From: Treponema sp.
GTDB taxonomy: Bacteria > Spirochaetota > Spirochaetia > Treponematales > Breznakiellaceae
Direction of reading: 5' to 3'
Length of the DNA: 13,669 bases
Assembly (NCBI GenBank): GCA_031254795.1
Contig: JAIRTS010000047.1
Coordinates: forward strand, 1 to 13,669
Below are positions 5,565-13,177 of this stretch, one piece after another. The notes beneath the pieces were generated by a model, which saw only the letters and a list, made by a program, of their open reading frames with translations, was not told the origin of the DNA and did no database searches. A program made the translations under genes and the position numbers. The stretch's first letter is position 1. Every line of letters starts with the position of its first letter.

Positions 5565-5885
5565 TGTGAGCCTGATGAAGATGACGAGGGGGAAGCCTTT
5601 CCGGCGCGGTTTCCGGGGATAGAGAAACCGCTGTCCACTAAAAGCATTAGAGGCTATTACAGCGCGGAGTTGTTTCACTATCTTGATTTTTATCACAAGG
5701 TGAAACAATTCGGGCTGCCGTTCAAAAGTTTTCTTGAATGTCCGGCGTGGGTGTTGCAGCTTCAGGACAGGTTTGACGGGGCGTACCGGGAGATGGAAGG
5801 CTGTCTCACGCGGCGTCCCGATTCCGGCAATGGGAATGTTCACGTTCCCGCGTCACGGCGGCGGCCTCATATACGCGGGCGGTAA
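5520..5885 (+). CDS. T-like extension of the tail chaperone, read by -1 frameshift (GT-like fusion)
   Basis: After the proposed slip, 121 further residues are read in the -1 frame, beginning 'GIERLTTGLKLLLSG', for a fusion of about 276 residues. The frame has no credible start of its own: the TTG at 5544 lacks a proper ribosome binding site, and the first ATG comes only at 5793. The residues before that TTG already look like normal protein. The segment has 'YYSAELFHYLDFYHKVKQFG' and 'FLECPAWVLQLQDRFDGAY', a helical, aromatic part like the T portions of other chaperones, and ends in an Arg/His-rich tail. T domains bind tail tube subunits. The stop TAA at 5883-5885 lies ten bases before the tape measure start. 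Further inverted repeats lie inside it (5559-5575, 5606-5631, 5670-5708). Confidence 0.65.
   Translation, partial: GIERLTTGLKLLLSGCEPDEDDEGEAFPARFPGIEKPLSTKSIRGYYSAELFHYLDFYHKVKQFGLPFKSFLECPAWVLQLQDRFDGAYREMEGCLTRRPDSGNGNVHVPASRRRPHIRGR
5670..5708 (+). repeat. Inverted repeat of 9 bp (with adjoining pairs) in the T-like frame
   Basis: TTGTTTCAC at 5670-5678 is the reverse complement of 5700-5708. A G-U and an A-U pair extend it outward, and CTTG/CAAG (5682-5685 with 5696-5699) can add an inner stem. A separate 8-bp stem lies just before it (5606-5613 with 5624-5631, ten-base loop). Confidence 0.6.
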
Positions 5886-5895
5886 AGAGGGAGAA

Positions 5896-8800
5896 ATGTC
5901 CGGGTTAAACATAACGATAACGGCTGATACGGCGGCGGCGGCGTCCAATCTCAAGAACCTTGCCGCCGGTTCGGAAGAATTAGCCGACAAGCTCGAAAAA
6001 GCCAATAAGAAACTGGCGAAAGCCAACGTCAAAGATTTTATAGAGAATCAGGCTCTCGCCACCGCCGCGCTTCAGGCGACACGGGGGGAGATGGGCGCGA
6101 CGGACGCTTCCATCGCGGCGTATCAACGAAGAATAGAAAGCCTTGTCAAGAACAGCCTCGCCCCTGAAAGCGAGGAGGTGAAAGCCCTCCAAGGAGAGCT
6201 GGCGAAGCTGCAAAGCAGGCGGTCAGAACTCCAGGCGCAGGCGGACGCGCAGGCTGAATCTGAACGGCGGATAGCCGAGTCGGTGAAGTCCGCGAAAGAC
6301 GCGCTGAAACAGGAGGCCGATGTCGCGGTCAAGTCCCTGGACGCGAAAACAGAACTCGAAAAGGCCAACGTCCGCCTTGCGTCCCGGCAGGAGGAACTGA
6401 AAAAACAAATTCGCTCCATGGTTGAATCGGGAATAAAGCCCGAATCCTCTGAGATAAAGAAACTGGAAGAGGAGTACCGGAAGCTCACCAAAGAAGTTGA
6501 GGAAAACACCAAGGCGCAGAAGGCTCAGGAAACGGCGGTCAAGGGCGCGCTGGCGGCGCTTGCCGCAATCGGCGTGGCGGCAGGGGCGGCTGGAGCCTTC
6601 GCCATAAAAGCCGCCGCCAATGTGGAAGATATGACCGCCGCGTTTGAACCCATGCTCGGCGGCGCCGACAAAGCCCGGAAACTGGTGAAACAACTCAACC
6701 AGGAGGCGGTGTCAACTCCTTTTGCGATAGATGACATCAGCGCGGCGGTAAGACAACTTATGCCCGCCTTCAAGGGGGACGGCGCGGCGGCGATCAAAGC
6801 CTTCAGGATGTTGGGCGACACGGCGCAGGGAAACGCCCAAAAGCTGAATTCAATGACAAGCGCGTACACAAAAGCCATGCTCAAAGGCAAAGTGTCAATG
6901 AAAGAGTTGAATATGATGGCGGACGCGGGCGTCCCCATCTACACGGAGCTCGCCGCCTCTATGGGCGTGTCCGTCGAGCGGATGATGGAGATGTCCCAAA
7001 AGGGGGAGATAACTAAAGACAACCTGACGGACGCCTTCAAGAAAATGACTGGCGAGGGCGGGCTGTTTTACAAGGGGATGGAAACCTCGGCGTTTACGTT
7101 CAACAGCCTAATGCTGGGGCTTCAGGAAAACATCGGGATAGCGGCGGCGGCAATCGGGGAGAAGATGCTGCCGGCGGCCGAAGAGTTGGTCGGAAAAGCT
7201 GGTGATGCAGTAGCGGCGTTCATCGAATGGGCTGGGGAGGGGGAGAACCTTTCCAACCTGCTCGGCAATCTGGGGGTCGCCGCAGCCGGGGCGAGCGCGG
7301 CGCTCGCCGCTTTTGTAGCGGTGTCAAAAGGCCACGCGATAGTGACGGCGATGGCGGGGGCGGTGAAGTTGTTGATGGCGGCCATGACTAGCCCGGCCGG
7401 GATAGCCGCGCTCGCGGCAGGCGGCTTGGCCGCGGCGATAGGGCTGTATGTAAAAGCGCAAGATGAAGCGAACCGGGCGGGAGAAATTTTTGCGAAAGAA
7501 TTAACGGAGACAAAGAACAAAGCGGACAAGTTGTTGTCAGCGTATGACAAGCTTAATCCCGGTAAAGCGCTGGACAAAAAAACTACCGAAGAACTGATGC
7601 GGTTATACCCCGAATTAAACGGCATGATGGATCAATCTACAGCCAGCGCAAAGGATTATGCCGCCGCTATAGAAACGCTGACAATGAAAAAAGCGACAGA
7701 CGAAGCGAATATATGGATAGCGAAATTAGCGAGACAGCGGGAGGAATATGAGAAATCTATAAAGGCGCTTGATGAATTAAGGGGAAGAATAGCAGAGTAC
7801 GATGATTCTATTTTTACGCAACAAGCGAAAATACTTAAAGATAGTGAACCAGGTTTTATTAGAATTGCGGACGATTGGAAAAAAAAGACAGAAAACACGG
7901 TGAATCAGATAAACGCGATATTAGCATCCGTAGGAAAACAGCTTGGCGAAGATTACCAGATTATAGACATTCCTGTCGCTATAACGCCTGTTATCGCGCC
8001 GACGCCGGAACGGCCGGAACCCACCGGCGAGACAGAAAAAAATAAAGAAAGCGATATAGCGAGGATACTCAGAGAGGCGCGGGAGGCGGTGGAGGGATAC
8101 GGCAAAAGCGAAGCGGAACTAACCGAAGCGAAACTAATCGGGCTTAAAGCCACGGAATCCCAAATAGGACAATACCGCGGACTGGCGGCGGAACTCCAAA
8201 AACTGAAAGAAGCGGAAGAGTCCCGGAAGCGCGGAGAAAGCGACACCGAAAACATACTGAACCAGACGCAAGATTATTTGGATAAGCTTGACGAACTTCG
8301 CATTAAAAATGATGAAATAAAGAACGATGAAGCGCAGTTGCTGGAACTGGAACGGGCGCGGGCCCTGGCTGAGATAGAGGCTTCCAAGGCGAACGTGATT
8401 GCGAAAGAAGAGGCGGCGGACGCTTTGAATGAATACTATGACATGATGGTTAAAATCTCCAACGAAAATTTTGATAAAAAGGAAGCGGGCGCGGCGGGAA
8501 AAGACGACATCGCGGAGTTTAGGAAAAGGCTGGAGGAAAGGCTTGAGGCCGAGAACGGGAATGTCAAAAACAGAATAGCGGTGTTGAAAGCCGCCGCGAA
8601 TGAGATTGTAAACATAGAACAGGCGACCGATGAACAAAGAGCGTTATTGGAGAAAGAATTAACCAGGCGGATAGAGGAAGAGGCGGCTAAACAGAAACAG
8701 TCAAGGATAGACGCGGCGCTGCAATCGCTGGGCGCGGTACAAGAATTGACCAACCTATTCGGGGACATGGCGCAACAAGCCGCCGATGAGAAAGCGGAAC

Positions 8801-9408
8801 GGGAGGCGGCGCGGCTTGAATCGGAAAAGGCGGCGAAATCAAAGGCGCTTATCGAAGGGTTTAACAGAGATATAAAAGCCGAGGAGATGACCGATGAGGC
8901 GAAACAACAGCTTAAAGAACAATTTTTAGCTCAATACAAAAAGAACGAGGAAGATTACACGAAGGCGGTGGAGGAGGAGGAGGAGAAACGGAAGGCGGCG
9001 GCGAAGGGCGCGGCGGAGGTGGACAAGGCGCTGTCGGCGGCGACAGCCGCGATTAATTCTTATAAGGCTTTTACCGGCGCGCTCGCGGCTTTTTCCTCAT
9101 TAGGCCCATTCGCGTATATACCTGCGGGGGCGATGCTCGCGGCCGGGCTCGCGCAGCAGGCGAAGATACTATCGACCCCCGTCACCGCCGAAACCGGCGG
9201 TCGGTTTATGGCGCCGGACGCCGGAGGCGGGGTTGATAACAATTGGATGCGGATCAACGATGGGGAAGTCGTAGACGTAACGCCCCGCGGAGAGTCCGCT
9301 TCTCCCTACGTCGTTCACAATGTGCTGATGGTGGAACGCCGGGTCATTTATGACGTGGTGAATGAGGGCGTGCGATCAGGGGACATCCGCCCCTGGGCGA
9401 ACCTGTAG
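5896..9408 (+). CDS. Tail tape measure protein
   Basis: 1170 residues from the ATG at 5896, chosen for its AGAGGGAG site and because it follows the previous stop by ten bases; the frame stays open further upstream. It sets tail length and is ejected with the DNA. Residues 1-215 are coiled coil. Hydrophobic Ala/Gly stretches lie at about 217-240, 452-475 and 498-520, with another near 1060-1090. About 240-435 is the classic tape measure domain: 'FEPMLGGADKARKLVKQL', 'STPFAIDDISAAVRQLMPAF', 'KGKVSMKELNMMADAGVP', 'GEITKDNLTDAFKKM'. About 520-1060 is again highly charged coiled coil, ending in a Gly-rich C-terminus. At about 1.5 A per residue the tail would be near 175 nm. No lysozyme or peptidase motif is seen. 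A stretch around 7500-7970 is AT-richer than the rest. Confidence 0.95.
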   Translation: MSGLNITITADTAAAASNLKNLAAGSEELADKLEKANKKLAKANVKDFIENQALATAALQATRGEMGATDASIAAYQRRIESLVKNSLAPESEEVKALQGELAKLQSRRSELQAQADAQAESERRIAESVKSAKDALKQEADVAVKSLDAKTELEKANVRLASRQEELKKQIRSMVESGIKPESSEIKKLEEEYRKLTKEVEENTKAQKAQETAVKGALAALAAIGVAAGAAGAFAIKAAANVEDMTAAFEPMLGGADKARKLVKQLNQEAVSTPFAIDDISAAVRQLMPAFKGDGAAAIKAFRMLGDTAQGNAQKLNSMTSAYTKAMLKGKVSMKELNMMADAGVPIYTELAASMGVSVERMMEMSQKGEITKDNLTDAFKKMTGEGGLFYKGMETSAFTFNSLMLGLQENIGIAAAAIGEKMLPAAEELVGKAGDAVAAFIEWAGEGENLSNLLGNLGVAAAGASAALAAFVAVSKGHAIVTAMAGAVKLLMAAMTSPAGIAALAAGGLAAAIGLYVKAQDEANRAGEIFAKELTETKNKADKLLSAYDKLNPGKALDKKTTEELMRLYPELNGMMDQSTASAKDYAAAIETLTMKKATDEANIWIAKLARQREEYEKSIKALDELRGRIAEYDDSIFTQQAKILKDSEPGFIRIADDWKKKTENTVNQINAILASVGKQLGEDYQIIDIPVAITPVIAPTPERPEPTGETEKNKESDIARILREAREAVEGYGKSEAELTEAKLIGLKATESQIGQYRGLAAELQKLKEAEESRKRGESDTENILNQTQDYLDKLDELRIKNDEIKNDEAQLLELERARALAEIEASKANVIAKEEAADALNEYYDMMVKISNENFDKKEAGAAGKDDIAEFRKRLEERLEAENGNVKNRIAVLKAAANEIVNIEQATDEQRALLEKELTRRIEEEAAKQKQSRIDAALQSLGAVQELTNLFGDMAQQAADEKAEREAARLESEKAAKSKALIEGFNRDIKAEEMTDEAKQQLKEQFLAQYKKNEEDYTKAVEEEEEKRKAAAKGAAEVDKALSAATAAINSYKAFTGALAAFSSLGPFAYIPAGAMLAAGLAQQAKILSTPVTAETGGRFMAPDAGGGVDNNWMRINDGEVVDVTPRGESASPYVVHNVLMVERRVIYDVVNEGVRSGDIRPWANL

Positions 9409-9419
9409 GAGCGGCGGGG

Positions 9420-11219
9420 ATGATTAACTTCATGGTCGAACTGTCCAAACGAAGCGTCGTCAGTCCGGGAAGCGCGACGCCGTCGGCGCGATGGGGCGGA
9501 AAATACAATGTCTACGAGATATACACGGGCAAACGTCCGCAAAACACCTATTGGACGGACTGGGGCGGCGCGTATGACAATGAGGAAACGAACAAGCTGG
9601 AAATTTATATGGACGGATGGCTCTATCATGCGGGAACAATTGAGGAATTGAAAGCGGCGGCCGCGCCCGCCATGTATGTTGACGGGAACTATATCTATAT
9701 CAACATCCCGAAACATCCCTGGCTGTATAAAGACAATGAATGTTCAATGAATAAACGGGACGGGTATTTATACGCGCCGAAAAACAGCGGAAACCCGTCC
9801 GATTTATATATTGACGGATCGCTCTACGAAACGCGGCTGGACATTCCGTCGATAAGCGTCAAGCTGTCAAGCCCTCTATCGGGATTGACGAGAAACAGTA
9901 CGTTTAGCGCGACCCTCGCCAACAACGACGGCAAGTTTGACGGCGAGGATTCACAGGAGTATTTCAACGCCCCGATGTATATCAGAAAAACAACGAGAGA
10001 CAATCCGGCGTACACGGATTTTATCACCATACGGGAAGGGCTTGTAGAAGACATCGCCATAACTCAAGAAAGCGCGGAGATAACAAGCGCCGAGAAGTAC
10101 CGCTCGTTTGATGAGCCGGTATGCAAGGCGGCGGAGGAAATCGAGAATAAATCGTTGCCGGTTATATTCGGGCGGTGCGTAATGCCGCTTATAGAAATTG
10201 AAGAGACGGAATATATAGAAAAAGATGTTGACCTGGATAATGATATAGACGGCATTGATGATATAGATAAAAAAGAAGACGACACGGTGACGATGAAAGG
10301 GGCGTATCTTGCCGGGGAAGGGGTTAGGGCGGTTGTAGGAAACGCGGTATACGCGGAAGGCGACGTCGGAGATATAGCCATACCATGCGCCTTCGACAGC
10401 GAGACGGGAATTATCACGGTGGAAGAAACAAAGAAAAAATACACCCTGACCGGCGTGGACAAAAACGGGAAGCCGATATACGGAACAAACGCAAAGACCC
10501 CGAAGCCTAAATACGTCATTGTGGACGGCTATCTCAAAAACAAGACGGGGCAGATTGTCACAGCCCTCGTTGAACGAAGCGGGCGGCTTCAATACAATGA
10601 ATCAAACTGGGATGTTGATGAAACAGACGGATATATTGAACAATCTCCGGCTGTCAATATAGCCTTCACGGGCGGGGATATAAAAGCGGCGGTCGCCGCC
10701 GTGTTGAAAAGCGACATGGCGTTTTTAATACAAAAAAACGACGGCAGGCTTACGCTCCGGAAGTGGGGCGATGCATACGACGAACACAGTATAGCGTCAT
10801 GGCAATTGACGCAACAGCCGCAGAAATCATTTTCAGACGCGCAACAGAACTATTTTTCATCATGCGTTATAAAATATGGCTACAATGAGTATAAAAAGGC
10901 GCATGAAAACCAATATCGGTATGCCGATAAAGCGGATGAGGCCGAGGGAAGATACTTAAAGAAAGTTGAGAAAGTGTTTGAGACGCATTTGACAAACGAA
11001 ACCGGCGCGAAAAATCTCGCGTCGCGGTTAGGGAATCGTTTCTGTGAATTAAAAGACCGGATGAGCGCGGGCGTAGGCGTTGACACGTCCGAATACAACC
11101 TGCTGGACACGGTGTTCCTGAAAATAGACGTAAACGGCAGGAAGTATTCGAATAACGACAAGTGGATCATTGTGGAAGCTGATCCAGCTCAAGATAAATT
11201 AGTATTGGAGGAGGCGTAG
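9420..11219 (+). CDS. Tail hub / baseplate-like protein with Asp-rich insert
   Basis: 599 residues with a good AGGAG site eight bases before the ATG at 9420. It follows the tape measure directly, where long-tailed phages encode distal tail and hub proteins. Residues 143-175, 'SVKLSSPLSGLTRNSTFSAT...NNDGKFDG', show the 'N-x-D-G-x-F' turn common in phage hub domains that describe segments of tail proteins. About 206-270 continue with 'REGLVEDIAI' and 'SLPVIFGR'. An Asp-rich run at 266-288 (alternating Asp, with 'DIDG') interrupts a beta-rich middle. The C-terminal third contains 'QKSFSDAQQNYFSSCVIKYGYNEYKKAH' (long piece shortened) and 'NLASRLGNRFCELKDRMSAG', as in gp27-type hubs. No peptidase domain is seen. 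Hub role is inferred; membership in a named family is uncertain. Confidence 0.6.
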   Translation: MINFMVELSKRSVVSPGSATPSARWGGKYNVYEIYTGKRPQNTYWTDWGGAYDNEETNKLEIYMDGWLYHAGTIEELKAAAAPAMYVDGNYIYINIPKHPWLYKDNECSMNKRDGYLYAPKNSGNPSDLYIDGSLYETRLDIPSISVKLSSPLSGLTRNSTFSATLANNDGKFDGEDSQEYFNAPMYIRKTTRDNPAYTDFITIREGLVEDIAITQESAEITSAEKYRSFDEPVCKAAEEIENKSLPVIFGRCVMPLIEIEETEYIEKDVDLDNDIDGIDDIDKKEDDTVTMKGAYLAGEGVRAVVGNAVYAEGDVGDIAIPCAFDSETGIITVEETKKKYTLTGVDKNGKPIYGTNAKTPKPKYVIVDGYLKNKTGQIVTALVERSGRLQYNESNWDVDETDGYIEQSPAVNIAFTGGDIKAAVAAVLKSDMAFLIQKNDGRLTLRKWGDAYDEHSIASWQLTQQPQKSFSDAQQNYFSSCVIKYGYNEYKKAHENQYRYADKADEAEGRYLKKVEKVFETHLTNETGAKNLASRLGNRFCELKDRMSAGVGVDTSEYNLLDTVFLKIDVNGRKYSNNDKWIIVEADPAQDKLVLEEA

Positions 11220-11220
11220 C

Positions 11221-12363
11221 GTGGCGCAGTTATTATACCAACCGACGAATATGCCGGAGCTGGCGTCAACAGGGTATCAGAGGCAAAACACGAATTTCAA
11301 CGCGGTGGCGGCGGGTCATATCAACCTGGCGATAGGAGGCGTCGACAACTCCAACGCTCCTGTCATTGAAGCGGGAAGCGTTATTGAGGTCAACGGCGGC
11401 ATATACCGGGTCGCCGGGCCTAATGATGAAAGCGCAAGCGACGCCTCCGCCGGCGACGGACTTTCCCCTCTTATAACCGGGCGGAATTACATCTATGCGG
11501 TTCCCGGCGAATCCGCTCTCTCGTGGAAGTACTCGAGCTCCGTTCCTACATGGAGCACCTCAAAAGGAGGATGGTACAGCGGGAACAACCGGGCGGTGGC
11601 GGCGTTTTATCATTATAACGGCGGTTATTATGCAAAGAACATCCTGGACGGGTACGGCGCGTTCTACAGAGGCAACGCCGCCGCGCCTATACTGACCGCC
11701 GGCGGGAATTTGGTGGTGAATATATCCGGCGTCAAGCGAAACGAATTTTTCACGCTCCCGGAGGGAGGCTACCGGTTTTACTTAAAATCCGGCAATGGCG
11801 GAAAAGGCGGCGCGGGCGGCGCGGGCGGAAAAGGCGGCGGGAAAGCCGATTTCGGCTACGGCTACCCCTCCAACGGCGCGAACGGCGCGAACGGCTCTTC
11901 CGGCGCGAATGGCGCGGGCGGCTTTGAACTTTACGAAACATTTTACTGGCGCGGCGGCAGGATTCAGATAAAGACCGGCGGCAATGGCGGCAATGGTGGC
12001 AATGGCGGCGCGGGCGGCAACGGCGGAAAAGGCGGCACGGGCAACACGGGCGGCGACGACAGCAACACCTACGGCGGCGACGGCGGCAATGGCGGCGACG
12101 GCGGCAATGGCGGCATGGGCGGCGGCGGAGAAAAAACGGTCATTGTCGGCGTCGCTGAAACACTGGACGGCATCTCCCTCATCCACGTAGGCTCTGGCGG
12201 AAACGGCGCAAAAGGCTCCGACGGCGCAGGAGGCGGCGGCACATACGGAACCTTAAATGGCGTAAAAGGCGGAAACGGCGGAAACGGCGCCATTGGTCTT
12301 CCGGGATCATCCCAGCCGCTCGGGTCGGCGGGCGGGACGGCGATGATCTGGCGGGTGTCGTAG
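11221..12363 (+). CDS. Glycine-rich tail tip / adhesin-like protein
   Basis: 380 residues from a GTG at 11221, one base after the previous stop, with GGAGGAGG six bases upstream. Residues 1-180 are a normal folded part with 'AGSVIEVNGGIYRVAG' and 'GGWYSGNNRAVAAFYHYNGGYYAKN', the sort of module seen in phage tail tips. From about 191 on, four glycine-rich runs (191-207, 218-234, 253-303, 325-360) follow the rhythm Gly-Gly-x, mostly with Asn, Lys, Asp or Ala at x. They are split by beta strands 'FELYETFYWRGGRIQIKT' and 'EKTVIVGVAETLDGISL'. Such Gly-Gly-x repeats pack as polyglycine-II helices in phage adhesins such as gp38 of Salmonella phage S16, where the loops between helices bind the host receptor. 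This protein may play that part; sequence homology is not shown. Confidence 0.65.
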   Translation: MAQLLYQPTNMPELASTGYQRQNTNFNAVAAGHINLAIGGVDNSNAPVIEAGSVIEVNGGIYRVAGPNDESASDASAGDGLSPLITGRNYIYAVPGESALSWKYSSSVPTWSTSKGGWYSGNNRAVAAFYHYNGGYYAKNILDGYGAFYRGNAAAPILTAGGNLVVNISGVKRNEFFTLPEGGYRFYLKSGNGGKGGAGGAGGKGGGKADFGYGYPSNGANGANGSSGANGAGGFELYETFYWRGGRIQIKTGGNGGNGGNGGAGGNGGKGGTGNTGGDDSNTYGGDGGNGGDGGNGGMGGGGEKTVIVGVAETLDGISLIHVGSGGNGAKGSDGAGGGGTYGTLNGVKGGNGGNGAIGLPGSSQPLGSAGGTAMIWRVS

Positions 12364-12397
12364 CCGTGATCGAGCGGCGTCTCTCCATAGAGCGGCA

Positions 12398-13177
12398 ATG
12401 AAAATATTATTTTACGACATTATACAACTATCCAACGCTCCCGGTTCTTTACGCTCCCCCGCCCTCGCGGACAGGTGGGACGGCTCAAGCCTGGTCATCA
12501 CCCTTGACCGCGCGCGGGAGATAAATTGCGTCGGCATAGGCTATACAGACGCGGGAAAAATAACCATGTCTTTTAATCCCCCTCAATTACAAGAAATTGA
12601 GGGGGACGCCGCAAGCCCCGTATACGCCTATGACGGCGGAACTGACCTTGACCCTGTAAACTATGACGTAGAGATAGAGAGCGATGTGACAGTCCGCGAC
12701 GGGTCAATGGAGCAAAGCGTTATGGTTGCGGGAAATGGTTTGTACCGCGTGATTCCCGTTGTTGCCGATAGAATCGCCATCACAACGGATGGTTCTTACA
12801 TTGGACGCTTCGCGGCGGGCGTGGCGGTTGACTTGCCAACCGCCATGCATAAAGAACCCGGCTTCGCAAGTACGGGAACGTATAGAAAAACCCTGTCAGG
12901 GCAGGTGATACCCGGCGCGGGCGGGTACGCCTACCGCACCGTCAGCGTGGACACTCGTTACAAAATCAATAACGCCGCACTTTCCCAGATAGAGGCGGCG
13001 TACAATGGGCAAATAGGATTAGGCTATCCGTATTTTCTCTTGTTTGATAAAGAATCCCGCCGCCTTCCTTTTATAAGGCTGTACGCGAAGGATACAAAGA
13101 CAGAAGAGTATGTTTTTCAGGGAGGAATAAATAAATATTTGTTTTCCCGTAAATTTGAGTTTGAGGAGTGTTTTTAA
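12398..13177 (+). CDS. Hypothetical phage tail protein, beta-rich
   Basis: 259 residues, starting with the ATG at 12398 after a 34-base gap, the largest in the window, and with only a weak site. The N-terminal half is strand-like, with 'RWDGSSLVITLDRAREINCVGIGYTDAG', a layout like the jelly-roll, sugar-binding-type domains of phage tail proteins. It then has 'VRDGSMEQSVMVAGNGLYRVIPV' and a C-terminal part 'YFLLFDKESRRLPFIRLYAKD' ending in aromatic 'FSRKFEFEECF'. It sits between a putative adhesin and a fiber, so a role in fiber attachment or host contact is likely. No family recognised with confidence. Two strong hairpins lie inside (12577-12606, 12819-12848). Its TAA overlaps the next ATG. 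Confidence 0.7.
   Translation: MKILFYDIIQLSNAPGSLRSPALADRWDGSSLVITLDRAREINCVGIGYTDAGKITMSFNPPQLQEIEGDAASPVYAYDGGTDLDPVNYDVEIESDVTVRDGSMEQSVMVAGNGLYRVIPVVADRIAITTDGSYIGRFAAGVAVDLPTAMHKEPGFASTGTYRKTLSGQVIPGAGGYAYRTVSVDTRYKINNAALSQIEAAYNGQIGLGYPYFLLFDKESRRLPFIRLYAKDTKTEEYVFQGGINKYLFSRKFEFEECF
12577..12606 (+). repeat. Perfect 12-bp inverted repeat (hairpin) inside the beta-rich tail gene
   Basis: TCCCCCTCAATT (12577-12588) pairs exactly with 12595-12606 around a six-base loop. There is no T-run after it on either strand, so it is not a standard rho-independent terminator. Confidence 0.85.
12819..12848 (+). repeat. Inverted repeat of 12 pairs (one G-U) inside the same gene
   Basis: 12819-12830 pairs with 12837-12848 around a six-base loop. 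Nine contiguous Watson-Crick pairs (12822-12830 with 12837-12845) are extended by one G-U and two further G-C/C-G pairs. Confidence 0.75.

Noticed and set aside
5544..5885. The downstream chaperone frame as an independent gene starting at TTG 5544
   Set aside because: The TTG lies in the loop of the 12-bp stem and has no proper ribosome binding site. The frame is open upstream to 5478, overlapping the first chaperone. Frameshift expression explains the layout better.
7290..7308. 19-base odd palindrome in the tape measure gene
   Set aside because: It lies in a run of GCG/GCC Ala codons, where self-complementary stretches arise easily, and there is only one central base, so no stable loop without losing pairs.
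9951..10592. Minus-strand frame of 213 codons opposite the hub gene
   Set aside because: A shadow of the hub reading frame; the sequence is low in structure-forming pattern and there is no start signal.
11782..12398. Several overlapping frames on both strands in the glycine-rich gene (Ala-rich, Pro-rich, Arg-rich)
   Set aside because: GGC-rich repeats stay open in all frames. Only the plus frame from 11221 has a ribosome binding site and a folded N-terminal part.
12366..12401. Mini frame GTG to TGA (11 codons) in the 34-base gap, overlapping the ATG at 12398
   Set aside because: No ribosome binding site and a length that arises by chance; coupling is possible but unsupported.
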